A stretch of 64,000 nt of DNA from Antedon mediterranea. Its lineage: Eukaryota > Echinodermata > Crinoidea > Comatulida > Antedonidae. The notes beneath the pieces are model-generated. The model saw only the letters and a program-made list of their open reading frames with translations. It was not told the origin of the DNA and did not search any database. Position numbers and translations under genes: made by a program. The DNA is taken from NCBI RefSeq assembly GCF_964355755.1, contig NC_092675.1, positions 26,080,412 to 26,144,411 of the forward strand, in the 5' to 3' direction. The stretch's first letter is position 1. Each line of letters opens with the position of its first letter. Positions 1-11,487 of this stretch are shown here, one piece after another.

Positions 1-2186
1 ATAATAGAGCTCCATGATTGGTTTGATTTGTTATAGAATATTTTGAATTATTATACATTTACAACGTTAGTAATACGTAAAATGGGCTTCTTCTTATTTA
101 GGTACTCTTGGGTTGGCTTCGTTTCAAGGTAGTATTCTTTTATGATGAACTTTTTTTCGAGATTACTTTTGCAAACTAAAGAGGGGTGAAATACTTATTT
201 AACAACCTTAAATCATCTGGGATATTTTTTCACAGCTTTCCATCAGAATACCTGATAGAGACGTGGTGTCCCATATTTGTTCGATATTTTGGTATGTACA
301 CATTTTTCTAGTCTGTGACCTTGTTGAATAATAAAAATTAATCAATAAAAAATATTGAGGAGTTGTCTCTGGAAGTTTACCATGTATAATATCATGAACA
401 AATAAAATATTTAAATACTGATAAATAAAGAAGCGCCCTCTATATGTAGTAGAATTTATTTATTGACAATTTTTATTTAACATGCATTTTTATACAATTT
501 TTTACTGTATTTTATCACTTGTCGATTTAATACATGTTACCGTATTACAAACACTCCCCCGAGTAAAGCTCCACCCCTCCCGCTTATTCGAATAAATACG
601 GTAGCCGTATTTTAAAGAATGAATGAATGACTTGATATTTTATTTGAAAGAAAATGGATATCGTATATTACCAATTACCAGTAATCACTCAAACCGGTAT
701 TTTAGATCGTGTTGATTTATTTTAAATACACTGTATCATGTTTAACCAATAATATACAGTATATTTCCTCCACGGTTTAACCATGGAGGTATACCTCCAT
801 GGTTTAACAGCGACAATAAACACCATGCATGGATGCACCATGCAGTATCGAGGACAGGCATCGAAATAACGATGTAGGAAAAGAGGCTACTGTATAGTAT
901 CAGAAGACACAATCCAGTATGGTATGAAGTTTGCTACAGAATATGGGTGGATTGTTATTGCTGCTAGTCACCAGGGGACATCAGGTGATTTGATCACCCT
1001 CCACTATGAATATATAATGAACTAACTGCATGCATATCACAAAAATGAAACACCTTTATAACACCTTTGTGTGTTTTGTTGATTTTGAAAACAAGCTAGT
1101 ACGATAGCTTTTTTTCAACAATTATGACTTTTGAATATACTTTCTGCTCTGCTGAATAACAGAATAAGGAAGTTCCACGAGGAAGTTGCTTGTCTAGTTC
1201 AGCAAAGCAAAGAGAACGATTTCGTAAGTTTATGACAAGCATTAAATTAAGAAACTAATTGTAAGTATTCTAATTCTATTTACAGCCGATATCTTCTTTG
1301 TCACTTGAGAGCTTAAGTTTAATCGAGGTTGTTAAGAGATGAGTGCTAAGTTAGTATAGAATAGTTGGTCGTCTTATCTTTTGATATAGGCCTATAATGT
1401 CTTTAAAATTTTAAATCAATAACCAGTACCCGTCGCTTTTCACCACAATGTTTGGTATAAAGAGATGTTTTGAAACCAATTTAATAACGATTTTACTTTC
1501 CTATACAGGTATTACATAACAAAGGTCAATTTTTAAAAGATTCTTTCACAGGGTCAGTCACACGTGATAGATAAAATATCTCAAAGGAGTACAAATAATA
1601 ATGTTGTTAAAAGAATTGGTTGTCGTATACAGTAATATCATAATAATTGACGACACTACGCACACTTCCAATAAAAGTATAAACACCATTTATTCTTATC
1701 GACGCAACGAAATTTTTTTGGAAAGTTAAACTACGGTACAGTATTATTTTATAAAACAATTGGATTTTAATTGGTAATTGTGGTTATTCTGGTAAAATCA
1801 TAAAATCTCAAGTTTGTCTACTTGTAGGCCTAATGCTTATGTTGCCCAATGTTCTTCAGAGAACAGGAGGAACTAAGTCTAAGTAAGTAAGTTACTTATT
1901 AATATTGAAGTTTTATATGACAATTTTAGGCCAATGCGATTTCTATAGTGTTCTTGTTCTTGTAATTTTTCTTGTATATTGATTTTGACCAAATGAATGA
2001 ATAAATGAATACAACGGGTTCTCATTTGAAATTAAACAGTTATAATATAATTACAATTTTAAAAGTTCGGTCCAGTTGGTAAGAGAATAACTTTTCTTGA
2101 TTGAATTCAAGATGCTTACTATGGAGGTTTACAGTCTAAGAGACAAGCTGGAGATACACTGTCTAATATCATTATCTTTTCCCCAG
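1..2186. other. Upstream flank of gene A
   Basis: No open reading frame or domain can be supported here. The sequence is AT-rich with a short region of CCTCCACGG/CCATGG palindromes near 770-805. Because the first coding exon of gene A begins after a good acceptor (AG at 2185-2186), at least one untranslated exon should lie here. One candidate ends at 1260, before a strong GTAAGT-type donor at 1261, but nothing else confirms it. Confidence 0.5.
779..804. repeat. 26-bp perfect palindrome
   Basis: The half-site AACCATGGAGGTA is followed directly by its exact reverse complement, with no spacer. It lies about 1.4 kb upstream of the gene A start. It could be a cruciform-forming site or the remnant of a foldback element. 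Confidence 0.8.
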
Positions 2187-2192
2187 GAAAAT

Positions 2193-2241
2193 ATGATTAT
2201 TACTTTACTAGCTTTGGTTCAAGGGATTGTTTCCTGTTTCG
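2193..2241 (+). CDS. Gene A exon 1: signal peptide
   Basis: Encodes [16 protein letters not shown] plus the first base of a Gly codon: a hydrophobic core ending in small residues, as in a secretory signal. The exon begins at 2187 after TTTTCCCCAG, with six untranslated bases before the ATG. The donor is a strong GTAAGT (phase 1). Confidence 0.85.
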
Positions 2242-5200
2242 GTAAGTTAACATTTAAATATCAATAGAAATCACTTTTTTAGATATATTAATACCAACAA
2301 CAAAATCTCATCGGCGATTATTCAAAATAAACTATGCTGCCAAAAAGCGTCTTCGTAGGCCTACATTAGGCCTATTGTTTCTAAATTGGTTTTGCTTACC
2401 CTACTCTCTCAACACTCAGTTATCACTGCTAATCCAATTCGTATGATTATAATAAGTTTTGAAATTCTTGATTTAAATATTTAAAAAAAAAATTGTAAGA
2501 AAGAATTGAACATATTTAATATCCTCATTATTTTTTTGTATTTTGAATAATAAAAATGCAGTCCGTGATTTTTTGAATTTTCAATTATACAATTTATTGT
2601 ATTTATATTTAGGGAATGATGGATATGTAACAGTTCTGAATTTGTCTCCACAAAGCAACGGTAACACAAAATATCAATTTTACATTCCTACTACATTCAC
2701 TGGTTATAATTTGAGTTACGGTAGATCATTTGGAGTAGTAGATGATGAAAACTTGAATGAAGCATCGTGGGATGTGCCGGGTGATATAGAGAATAGAAGG
2801 TATGTCACGAGATCAGTAGGCATGGGAGTATACTATTGCAAGATATTGAAAGATGGCGTCACCACAGACGTTCAAACTACTAAAATAAAAAATGATGGTA
2901 AGAATCATATATTGATTTCCAATTTCATGGTCATATTTTTGAAATTGTTATTACATGTATAATAATATATATATATTTTTTTTTTATTCAACTGTCATTT
3001 ATGATTATTGCTTATTGTCTCTATTGTTTACATATATATTTACTAATTGTTATTGTTTTTATTGTAATTTATTTATTTGTTTAATTTTTCCAATTTTTAT
3101 TTCCTACATAGGACATCACATTTTAAAGCTTTGCTTATAGTGATGCCCGATTCAATCAATCAATATATAACTTTTGCTTAAAACCATGTTCAACTGTAGG
3201 CCGTTGCCAATATACAGTAATCTCCCTAAACAATGCTACTTTTAATACTTACAATATTATATGTTTTCATCTTTTCCATTGATTGTAAACCTCTAACTAA
3301 ACTTTCCAGTATTTTATTATTCAACTTCTGTTTCCAATAATAGTCAATATAAACAATAAATTTTTATTTTTATCATTACTGTAAATAATCATTGTATATA
3401 TTTTATAATTTATATTTATATTGGTCTTGTTTTTTTTGTTTGTAAAAATCTACTGTAATATTATACCTTATTGTGGTTACCATTATAACAAATGTACGAT
3501 TGATTGAATAAAGTTCACATATATAAAAAAAAAAAAAAAAAAAAAAATTGAAACAAATTAATTGAAAACTTAGTTCATAAAATGCTAGCAATGTTAAAAC
3601 AAAACAAGCACGCATAGCCTACACACACCCGACCGACAATAGCAATTTGACGTTAGAAACAATTAAAGAACTTCACTAACAATGTATATTATATAATTTT
3701 AATTTAATTGTAAACATACATATTTATTATTTATGAAACAGCCTTAATAACGCCAGGTAAAACTAAGAACACAGTAACAGTAAATGTTGGAGATGACATC
3801 ACAATTAGTTTTAATACTGATTTGAACAGTGATTTAGAGTGGAGGAAAGATGGTTCTCCTCCATTTAAAAATGGGATAGACAAGAGCATGACGTTTAACT
3901 CAGTAGAGATCAGTGATTCTGGAGTCTACGAGATGTATAAGAGTGGTAATCGAACTGAGCGTAAACATTCGTTTATCAAGTTGATTGTACGAGGTAAACT
4001 TGTATTTATATAGACAGGGAATTGTGAAATATCAGTCTTCCCTGATAGAGCATCTTGAGCACGAATCTCTTTGCTGTATGCTCCTATTTTGACAGCAATA
4101 TTATAAGAACAGGCCGTAATACAGCATCTTATGAGCATCACATGTGGTGACTGTATCATGTAAGGTTAGGGGTCTATAGTCTATGATACTAGGCGATATA
4201 CGTAAAACACATGCTGTTTCATGGTACTCTCAGATACTAGACACATTTAGATACATATTTTTGTTCTTCTTTATTATTAGATTTTAATGTCTAAATCTTA
4301 ATTAAGTAAACACTGATTACGCAAGAATTTCTTTTATGACAGAAACGAAATCATACATTAATTTTTGTTATACCGGATCTGTTTATGAATATCATTTTTG
4401 TAGAGTGTCAACGTCACAAATGGGGTCCACCTGACTGCACTGGTGACTGTGAATACTGCTATAATGGAGGTGTTTGTGATGATAAAACAGGATTTTGTAT
4501 CTGTGCACCTGGATTTAAGGGAGCCACGTGTGAAATTGGTAAGAACACATACTTCATAGAACTTCAATACAAAATAAAATCAAATACGATTCTCACAAAT
4601 GAATTACGCTTACTAAGAACTTAAATCACAAAGGTGACAAAAGAGGATACTCGTATTTACCTTTAAGTGTACATTTTTCCTCTACAAGTTTAAGTTACAA
4701 AATACTTAGTAATTGAAATGTGTATTCCAAGGTTAAAAAAACATTTTAAAAAATACAAAAAGAAGTAAAAGCCTACAACACTGGACTATTGAGTAAAGCT
4801 TTTAAAATACAGAACATTTTTATGCCTATAGTTTAAATTGCTTATTAAATAGTTTAATTGCACATGGAAGGGATGACTTATTATGACGCTCGGCCTTCTT
4901 AATTGAAAGGATCAACCTACCGGATTTACTAAAGTTTAAACAATCAAAAAGAGTGGGATTTGTTAATTATACTAAGCCTACTACTACATGATTGATTAAA
5001 TGTTTGATTTAAAATGTAGAATGTGGCGGCAATAGACATAGCTGGAAATGTGAACATCGTTGTTCCAGTAGCGGTGATCTTACTAGTTGCAGATATTTTC
5101 AATTTTGTTTACCTGATCCATATGGATGTAGCTGTGTTACTGGTTACAAAGGATTAAAATGCGATACACGTGGGTGAACCTTATTTTTAAAAATAAAATC

Positions 5201-8200
5201 AGACTTTTAATAGGCCATTTTGCAGTTTATTAAAGTTATTTACTTCCGTTGAAAATTAAAAGAAATATATCTTTACAATTTGATGCTTTAAATATTAACC
5301 TTTTCAGGTAAATATATATATTCATTTTAACTAAGTAGAAAGCCAGATTAACTGAGACAGTTCTCAACACCATGGGTACAGCTTAATATAATAAAACAAG
5401 AACTATGAACTTGGTTACTTCATGGTACTTTAGTACTACAAATTTGTTTTATAATAAAGCACCATAAAGAAGTAACCAAGTTCATAGTTTTTTATTTTAA
5501 TATATTCATTTTATATATACATTTTTAATTAACAGCATGTTCATCAGGAAAATTTGGTGCAGACTGTGTTCAAAATTGTCACTGTATACAAGGTGGTTGT
5601 GATCGATATACAGGAATATGTACTAACTCATCTTGTGCATTTCCATGGATGGGATCAAACTGTCAAAGTAAGACTGAATTAAAGAATACACAGCATTTTA
5701 GTCGCGTGGACGCGACTTTAAAGTTCACTATGTCGGTCGGTCGGTCTGTCGGTCTGTCTGTCGGTCCGATATCACTATGCGTTTTAGCACGCGACTTATG
5801 GCTGTTGGCCTTGTTTCTAATTGATACGGTAAACATAATAATATGTGTATTTGTATTGACGTAATTGACCTGTCAAAATAACGTTGAGAAACAGACATCG
5901 ATCGACAAGTGTATTATCATAAATTGGAATAGAATATCGTTATACACTTAATTTCTTTTAGAATGTCAATCGAATTTTTACGGAGAAAACTTTGATATTG
6001 TATGTAATAAACAATGTAAATGTCACAGATTGACTGGCAGATGTGTAGAAGGAACATGCTTTTCCAATTGGCTAGAACCTGATTGTGAAGTTGGTAAGTT
6101 CCTTGTTATTAATACAATTTTAGATTCGTCAAAACATCCGTGTGTATTCCAGCCTCTCTGAGCCTTTCGACGTAAGCGTTTGTTGTAGCCTATCATGACG
6201 TTGATTGAATAACGAAAAGCATTTTGCGTTCCACTGCGTTGAATATAGAAGTTATATAAAATAAAGCTATCGAGTGCAATCGAGTGCACATGGTCGGTCA
6301 CTACTACACTACAATTGAGTGAGTTCTGTACGTATTCTCGAAAACCTTATTTAAAGAAAAAGCCAAAGGCGAAGACAACATTCAACATTATGGGTGCATA
6401 ATATTTTTGATTGACCTACATAAGTTCCATAAAAATATAAGAAGTATGCATGCCATACATTATATACCCCAATTTTGATTACCGATATTAATTTTTTCAG
6501 GAATTATTGATGCCACATTTGTACCAGTAAATAACAACCAGAACACAACTGCATCATGTTCAGTAAAACATTATGGTACAAAAAACATTACAACAATGAT
6601 TATGGTGACTAACAAACATTTCACTGAAAATATTACAAAACTGGTAGAAATAGAACAAGATGGTGAGAATATAACAACGTACACATTTACTGTGACATCA
6701 AATGTTGATTCAACTTACAAATGTGTAATTGTTCATGAAGGTTTTTCTGTTCAACGTGAAATCGTTGCCGAAATATTTCGTAAGTTTAACAATTATTTGG
6801 TTTCCTCTCTAAACATAGATTAATCAAGATTCAGATATAATCTGTTCTTAATTTGTATACGTGTGTATTTAAATCCATTCACTATTCACTCATAATATCC
6901 ATGTCACATGGGATAAGTATTATTGATAGAGAGGTTAGTGATATAATATCTCTAAGGAAAACTAATCTTTTATTGTTGTAAAACCTTCTTTTAGGGTTAC
7001 CTTTTTATACTGGAAGTATAACAGTACTTAATATTTCAAGCTCCTTTATCACCATTGAATGGATGACATGGGACAGCATTACTGACGATGGAGATGGTCC
7101 AGTTGTTGGATACTTTTTATACCACAAACTGAGCAATACAAATGATTGGAAGAAAACATTATACGATAATTCTTTATCAGGCACTGTTAATGGGTTGATG
7201 TGGGATACAGAATACACTTTTGGTGTTTCAGTTGTGAGACCTGGAGAAGGCGGTGAAGGTCCATTGGGAGAAACAACACTCACTGCAAAAACACTTTGCG
7301 GAAGTAAGTTCTATACTATTATAAATTATATTTACGTTACTACTGTTTGCTCCTATGAACTTTACATTCAACTGGATTGTATAATTAATTATGTACGGGT
7401 ACTTGAAAGATTTACTATTTCACGTGATGTATATGTTGTTTATCAGGGCCTCCTCCAGTTCAGAACGCAAAACACAGAGTGTCAACCTGGAATCCAAACA
7501 GTATCCAAGTAACATGGGTAGTACCGGTACGTAAGTTTACAATTAATGATGACATCATGTTCTACTATTCTACTCTAATGCAACCTATTTCCAGAAACAC
7601 CTTAATTCCTTCCAATTCGTGGAGGTGACACCTGTTGTACATCGTGTAGAAAAGGCAAGTAACAGTATAGTGTTTTCTGGACAAAGTTAAGTACAGCAGT
7701 ACAACATCAAGAATGTATGTTTATCGATTATCAGTCAAACTATCCTGAACGTCATCGTCGTCATTGCTTTCATAATTAGTTATTTTAAATAATGATTGTT
7801 AATTATCCATTAAAGTTTGTATAAAACGGTCCTTCCAGCTAGGTAAAACATCCCTTTTAAAGCAAAACATCTAGCACTCATTTTAATTGCACTATATTGA
7901 TTTATTTTTAAAGGACAATTTAGACGTTGATTTACTGAAATGTTACAATACCAATTCGAGTATGTACACAGTTTATTTTAAAACGATTGACATCAAAGAA
8001 TGCAGTGAGAAGGTTTACCATACCAATGCTAGTGAATTTACTATTCAGAATATTACGGTAGATGACCCTTATCTCATCTTGGTCAGTCTATCAAATAAAG
8101 ACAGCGAGAGTGAATTAGTTAGAAGTTCAAATGATATAGAAAACGGTAGGTATATCGTCAATAATACATTTCTAAGCATTGTATGTTTATTTGAGAAATA

Positions 8201-9528
8201 ACAAATTAGTACAACGTGTTGTATAGGTAATTTAATTATTTACTTTACATGACGATAATTATTGAGAAACAACAAATTCTAAAGAAGCCACTCAAAAATT
8301 GCCACCGATATGTCATCGTTTCAACCTCTGCTTCTGAATTATGGTTATTATTGTTATATTTATGCACATTTCAATTTCGATTATTTTTAAGAATCTATGC
8401 CTACAAATAGATCGAATTGTGGTAGCATTATTGGTGGTTCTGTGGCAGGTGGTATTTGTGCTGGTTTGATCACCGTCATCATAATATCAATTTGGTAAGT
8501 TCTTGTAATGAATTTTTACAAGAAGAAAATATAATACCAATAAAACAACTTTGACCCGTCGTTTAAATCTACTATTTTACAACCAGAGTCAAATACGATA
8601 GGCCTACTTTAAAACTACTGATTGAATTGGTATTTAACTTTTATTCATGGTTGTGTTCCTTTAAGCCAACAAAAATTACGCAAAAATGTTAATAAATCTG
8701 ACGGTGAGGAAAGCAATATTTATCAGGATTACGCAGCAGCTAGTAATAATTCAGAATATTCATCATGGTAATTATTAGTTTCTATTGTTTCTGCCAAATA
8801 ATATTTACACCTCACATTTTAATTTAATTATCACATCCATTAAGTTTATTCATTGCATGCATTTATTTTGTTTTGTGTTTAGCATTCTTTGTGATATAAC
8901 ATTAGAAATGTTTCAAGTAGTCAATGTTGTGCAACTTGACTAATTTAGCAACAGACACAGCGCTGTTGATCAAATCTGCTGTTAGTTGAGTCCTGTGCTT
9001 TCTTTTCTGGTTGTATTTTGTACTAATCTTGTAATTTTTAAATGATAAGTTGTTAATATTGGTGCTACATTTTATAATAATTATCGAGATGATGTGATTT
9101 GGGCCTTTTGAGATCAACACTGAGGTCAATAGGCATAACATTATATTTTGTGTTTGTTTAGTAACCCAAAAAAAGTGACTAGTTCTAACAATGATGAGTC
9201 AACCGATCAACACGTGTATCAGAATTGTGCAAGTTACAATTCTTCATCAGAGTGAGTATGGCATTCAATATTTAATCATTAAGTACAATTGACATTAGAA
9301 AAAGGTTTATTTTCATATTTTATAAGAATAACTTAATACTGAGTACATAAATGTATCACCACAGGTAATATAATATAAAGAAGGCTTGTTTTCGGAACAG
9401 TTAAACCTCTCACCACACTTATACTATTTTCTGTTTTTATAATTTCAAGCAATTATGAAAATCCAGATATTGTTAAAATGCCTGAAAATCAACCATATGA
9501 GATTGTGAACTTGTTCAAGTTAAAGTAA
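2193..9528 (+). CDS. Gene A: Tie-like transmembrane receptor without a kinase (15 exons)
   Basis: Coding exons: 2193-2241, 2613-2897, 3742-3993, 4404-4538, 5020-5169, 5536-5667, 5962-6093, 6501-6779, 6995-7303, 7447-7526, 7914-8145, 8392-8494, 8666-8767, 9162-9251, 9450-9528. They sum to 2409 nt, giving 802 residues and a TAA stop. Predicted order: signal peptide 1-16, Ig-like 17-111, Ig-like 112-195, four EGF-like modules 196-378, Ig-like 379-471, FN3 472-574, FN3 575-678, membrane span about 689-712, tail to 802. The ectodomain order resembles vertebrate Tie receptors (Ig-Ig-EGF-Ig-FN3), which is established for that family; here there are four EGFs and two FN3s. The tail is only about 90 residues and has no kinase motifs, but has tyrosines at 732, 735, 744, 766, 772, 779 and 793; Y766-Q-N and Y779-E-N fit the Grb2 SH2 pattern. 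Ligand and function are unknown. An orphan immune-type or adhesion receptor is as likely as a growth-factor receptor. Confidence 0.82.
2613..2897 (+). CDS. Gene A exon 2: Ig-like domain 1
   Basis: A 95-codon, phase 1-1 exon. The end has the Ig F-strand signature GVYYCKI, but the position of the partner cysteine reads YQFYIP instead of the YQCYTP seen in genes B and C, so this copy cannot form the usual disulfide. The exon length is identical in gene B and gene C copy 1. Confidence 0.85.
3742..3993 (+). CDS. Gene A exon 3: Ig-like domain 2
   Basis: 84 codons, phase 1-1. Shows the Ig W (LEWRKDG) and the DSGVYE motif of the F strand, but has no cysteines at either canonical position. The exon ends in FIKLIVRG in all three genes. 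A cysteine-free Ig fold is inferred from W and DxGxY alone. Confidence 0.8.
4404..4538 (+). CDS. Gene A exon 4: EGF-like module 1
   Basis: 45 codons, phase 1-1, with eight cysteines and the EGF signature [12 protein letters not shown]. This is the most conserved EGF of the set; the exon has the same length in all five copies in the window. Confidence 0.88.
5020..5169 (+). CDS. Gene A exon 5: EGF-like module 2
   Basis: 50 codons, ending [12 protein letters not shown]. The start follows TGTAG at 5017-5019. The 3' end is odd: the expected G|GTAAAT donor of the paralogues is replaced here by C|GTGGGT, the only phase-1 donor available, which changes the junction residue. An alternative GTGAAC two to four bases further on would break the frame. 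Confidence 0.75.
5401..5489. repeat. Foldback element in gene A intron
   Basis: A 21-bp arm at 5401-5421 (AACTATGAACTTGGTTACTTC) is repeated in exact inverted form at 5469-5489, with a 47-bp loop. It sits between EGF exons 2 and 3. Probably a small inverted-repeat transposon remnant. Confidence 0.75.
5536..5667 (+). CDS. Gene A exon 6: EGF-like module 3
   Basis: 44 codons, phase 1-1, with the conserved [10 protein letters not shown] and FPWMGSNC segments, the latter resembling laminin-type EGF spacing. Donor GTAAGA. Confidence 0.85.
5700..5822. repeat. Short GTCTGTCG-repeat element
   Basis: Begins AGTCGCGTG, contains a run of TCGG/TCTG octamers, and reaches the inverse CACGCGACT at 5788-5796, followed by the TTGGCCTTG tail shared with the copies at 10.65 and 17.08 kb. 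It is an internally deleted version of those longer elements. Confidence 0.7.
5962..6093 (+). CDS. Gene A exon 7: EGF-like module 4
   Basis: 44 codons, phase 1-1, containing [10 protein letters not shown] and ending LEPDCEVG. Orphan and truncated versions of this exon occur in gene C (29143-29232 and 51956-52087). Confidence 0.85.
6501..6779 (+). CDS. Gene A exon 8: Ig-like domain 3
   Basis: 93 codons, phase 1-1, with the canonical cysteine pair in [10 protein letters not shown] and [10 protein letters not shown]. Four N-glycosylation sequons (NTT, NIT, NIT, NIT) lie between. This is the founder type of the exon that is amplified 14 times in gene C. Its first two thirds are almost identical to those copies. 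Confidence 0.88.
6995..7303 (+). CDS. Gene A exon 9: FN3 domain 1
   Basis: 103 codons, phase 1-1. FN3 landmarks are the early W (IEWMTWD), the GYFLYHKL strand, the conserved L before the tyrosine corner, YTFGVSVV, and the turn [11 protein letters not shown]. It keeps MWDTEY where most gene C copies have CDKEY. Confidence 0.88.
7447..7526 (+). CDS. Gene A exon 10: FN3 domain 2, first half
   Basis: A short exon (phase 1 to phase 0) carrying the proline-rich inter-domain linker RPPPVQN and the FN3 tryptophan. The donor at 7527 is GTACGT; a stronger GTAAGT four bases later would shift the frame. The phase-0 choice matches gene B exactly. Confidence 0.75.
7914..8145 (+). CDS. Gene A exon 11: FN3 domain 2, second half
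   Basis: 77 codons, phase 0 to 1. Contains YTVYFKTID and [15 protein letters not shown], the F and G strand region; the gene B counterpart reads [15 protein letters not shown]. This split FN3 is absent from gene C. Confidence 0.8.
8392..8494 (+). CDS. Gene A exon 12: membrane span
   Basis: Encodes a glycine-rich hydrophobic helix ([18 protein letters not shown] and onward) with small-xxx-small spacing that favours helix dimerisation. Phase 1 to 2. The basic stop-transfer residues (QKLRK) are on the next exon. Confidence 0.88.
8666..8767 (+). CDS. Gene A exon 13: cytoplasmic tail 1
   Basis: Phase 2-2. Basic juxtamembrane segment, then NIYQDYA and EYSS, giving tyrosines 732, 735 and 744. A decayed homologue lies at 62474-62521 in gene C. 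Confidence 0.8.
9162..9251 (+). CDS. Gene A exon 14: cytoplasmic tail 2
   Basis: 90 nt, phase 2-2. Contains [11 protein letters not shown]766 is in YxN context. A same-length homologue is stranded inside the gene C array at 57043-57132. Confidence 0.8.
9450..9528 (+). CDS. Gene A exon 15: C-terminus
   Basis: Encodes NYENPDIV and [12 protein letters not shown], then TAA at 9526-9528. Y779 is in YEN context (Grb2-type) and Y793 in YEIV (YxxV). The acceptor is TTTCAAG. Confidence 0.8.
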
Positions 9529-10032
9529 ATTATCATCGATTACGAAAGCGAAAGATGCAACCAACATTTTGGTTAATGAGAAGACTTTCAACAGTACGGA
9601 AATCGTTAACGAAGAATTGATTCAATGATGCTTGACCCACAAATATTGCATAAACAAAATAGAGTACCGACGGTACCGTATATCTGTATTAGCACATTTT
9701 AAACATTATTAGTAAGTAAAAAGTGTTCAAATGGTTATATGTAAATATGTTACCTTTGTAAATTTGTACATTTCTATTTGATAATTCAAAATTATTTTCA
9801 AGTAATAAGTGTGGTCCTTAGTGACACAGCACATACACCAGAAGAGAAGACCAACAATTATAAATGAAACTTTAACACTGATTAGATTAGATTATGATTT
9901 GATAAATGTTAAACAATAATGGAAAACTGTTGAAGGTGACAACATTTTAAATTTGCAATTTCCAAAAGTTGATTTTAGCATGTTCGTTTTATTTTATGCT
10001 TTTCATGTTTTATTTTAGTAATTCAGTATAAA

Positions 10033-10053
10033 AATAAATAACAAATGAATAAA
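10033..10053 (+). terminator. Gene A polyadenylation signals
   Basis: Two AATAAA hexamers, at 10033-10038 and 10048-10053, lie about 500 bases after the stop. Which one is used cannot be told from the sequence. Confidence 0.5.
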
Positions 10054-10215
10054 AAAAAGTAACTTGTTTTATTTTTACTAATTGTATATCTCGATCTTGT
10101 GGAAATTTGTAATCGAAGACGTTATCTGTACTTTGATGTACTTATACTATCCAATTGTTATAGAATATACACATAGTAGGCCTAATGGTAGGCCTAATTA
10201 GGTTCCGTTATTATT

Positions 10216-10353
10216 ACAAACTGGAAAATTTTCTTTTTTGTTGAACCAAAAAGTGTAAATAATTTAGTGACGTGTCAACTAAACTTCACTATGGTATTTA
10301 TACTCATTGGGTTTGTTTGTTGGTTTAACAAAAAAGAAAACTTTCCAGTTTGT
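10216..10353. repeat. Foldback (MITE-like) element
   Basis: Inverted arms of about 33 bp, starting ACAAACTGGAAA on the left and ending TTTCCAGTTTGT on the right, with about two mismatches and a 70-bp centre. No coding capacity. Confidence 0.75.
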
Positions 10354-10652
10354 ATTGAATTCCTGGTTATGAATTTATTTAATAGCATTAGGTTATTATT
10401 GGTACGTATTGTTAGTACATAATTAAGAATTTCTTGAAACTCGTATAAAATCTTTTTCCAACTTGATTTGAAGGCTCTATTATTTATACATTTGAATGAC
10501 GAATTAAAAGTCTTATTTATACATTTAGATTATGAAGTTGTTGAAATAGAGAAGACCCCAAATGATGGCTTATTACCATGTTTTCATTTAAATAATGTAC
10601 ACACCTATATATTATACTGTACAATGCCATTGTTGAACAAATAAATGTTTTT

Positions 10653-11487
10653 AGTCGCGTGGAAGCGACTCTATAGTTCACTATGTCGGTCGGTCGGTCT
10701 GTCTGTCTGTCTGTCTGTCGGTCTGTCTGTCGGTCTGTCTGTCGGTCTGTCTGTCGGTCTGTCTGTCTGTCGGTCCGGTATCACTATGCGTTTTATCGCT
10801 TTATGACCTTATCTTGATATCAGTTTAATCTAGCTAAGTCAATTTTTCACAGAATATTCCTTATGGCCAGGAATCGATGTGGTTATGTTTTCACGGTGCG
10901 CAATAAAAAATTACGCGGTCTACGCACGATTTAACGAAATCACGTTTGTAATCATATCTTAACAACCATGAATCACAATTAAATAAAATTTGGTACTCAT
11001 AAATTTCAGGGCATAAATCATCATATGGCAATACAATTACGTGCGTAGCGCATGTAACGCATGCGTAAGCGCGCTTAAAATTTTCAAAATTTATTTTCGA
11101 TGAAATAAGAGTACGTTTCAGGCAATTTTAAGCGTTTACAAAATTGCCATGAGTGCGCAGATTTTTGCGCGCGCACTGCGCGTTAAATGTTATTGCGCAC
11201 TCTTCTTGCCCGATTTCTGTTTTCTTGACTTACTTTTCAACTCGAAATTACGTTATACGAGCACGTCAAAAGTGACAGGCTACGCACGTGTAAATTAAAA
11301 AAATATAAATGTTTTTAAACATTTCAACATTTTTAAACATGTTCAGTAATTTCGGTCAGTATAGTTCACTATGTCGGTCGGTCCGTCTGTCTGTCGGTCT
11401 GTCTGTCTGTCGGTCTGTTTGTCTGTCGGTCCGGTATCACTATGCATTGTAGCACGCGACTTAATGGCTGTTGGCCTTGTTTGAACT
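10653..11487 (+). mobile_element. GTCTGTCG-repeat element, long form
   Basis: Starts with AGTCGCGTGG, has a GTCTGTCGGTCT tandem block near 10690-10770, an internal 560-bp unique part with many GCGC/TGCGC motifs, and a second such block at 11360-11430. It ends with CACGCGACTT and the TTGGCCTTGTTT tail. The same internal part occurs in reverse in gene B (17076-17810). No transposase is visible, so it is a non-autonomous element of unknown class. Confidence 0.7.

Noticed and set aside
2193-9528. A tyrosine-kinase domain, expected from the Tie-like ectodomain
   Set aside because: The tail ends 90 residues after the membrane span, and no kinase motifs (GxGxxG, HRD, DFG context) occur in any of the three genes.
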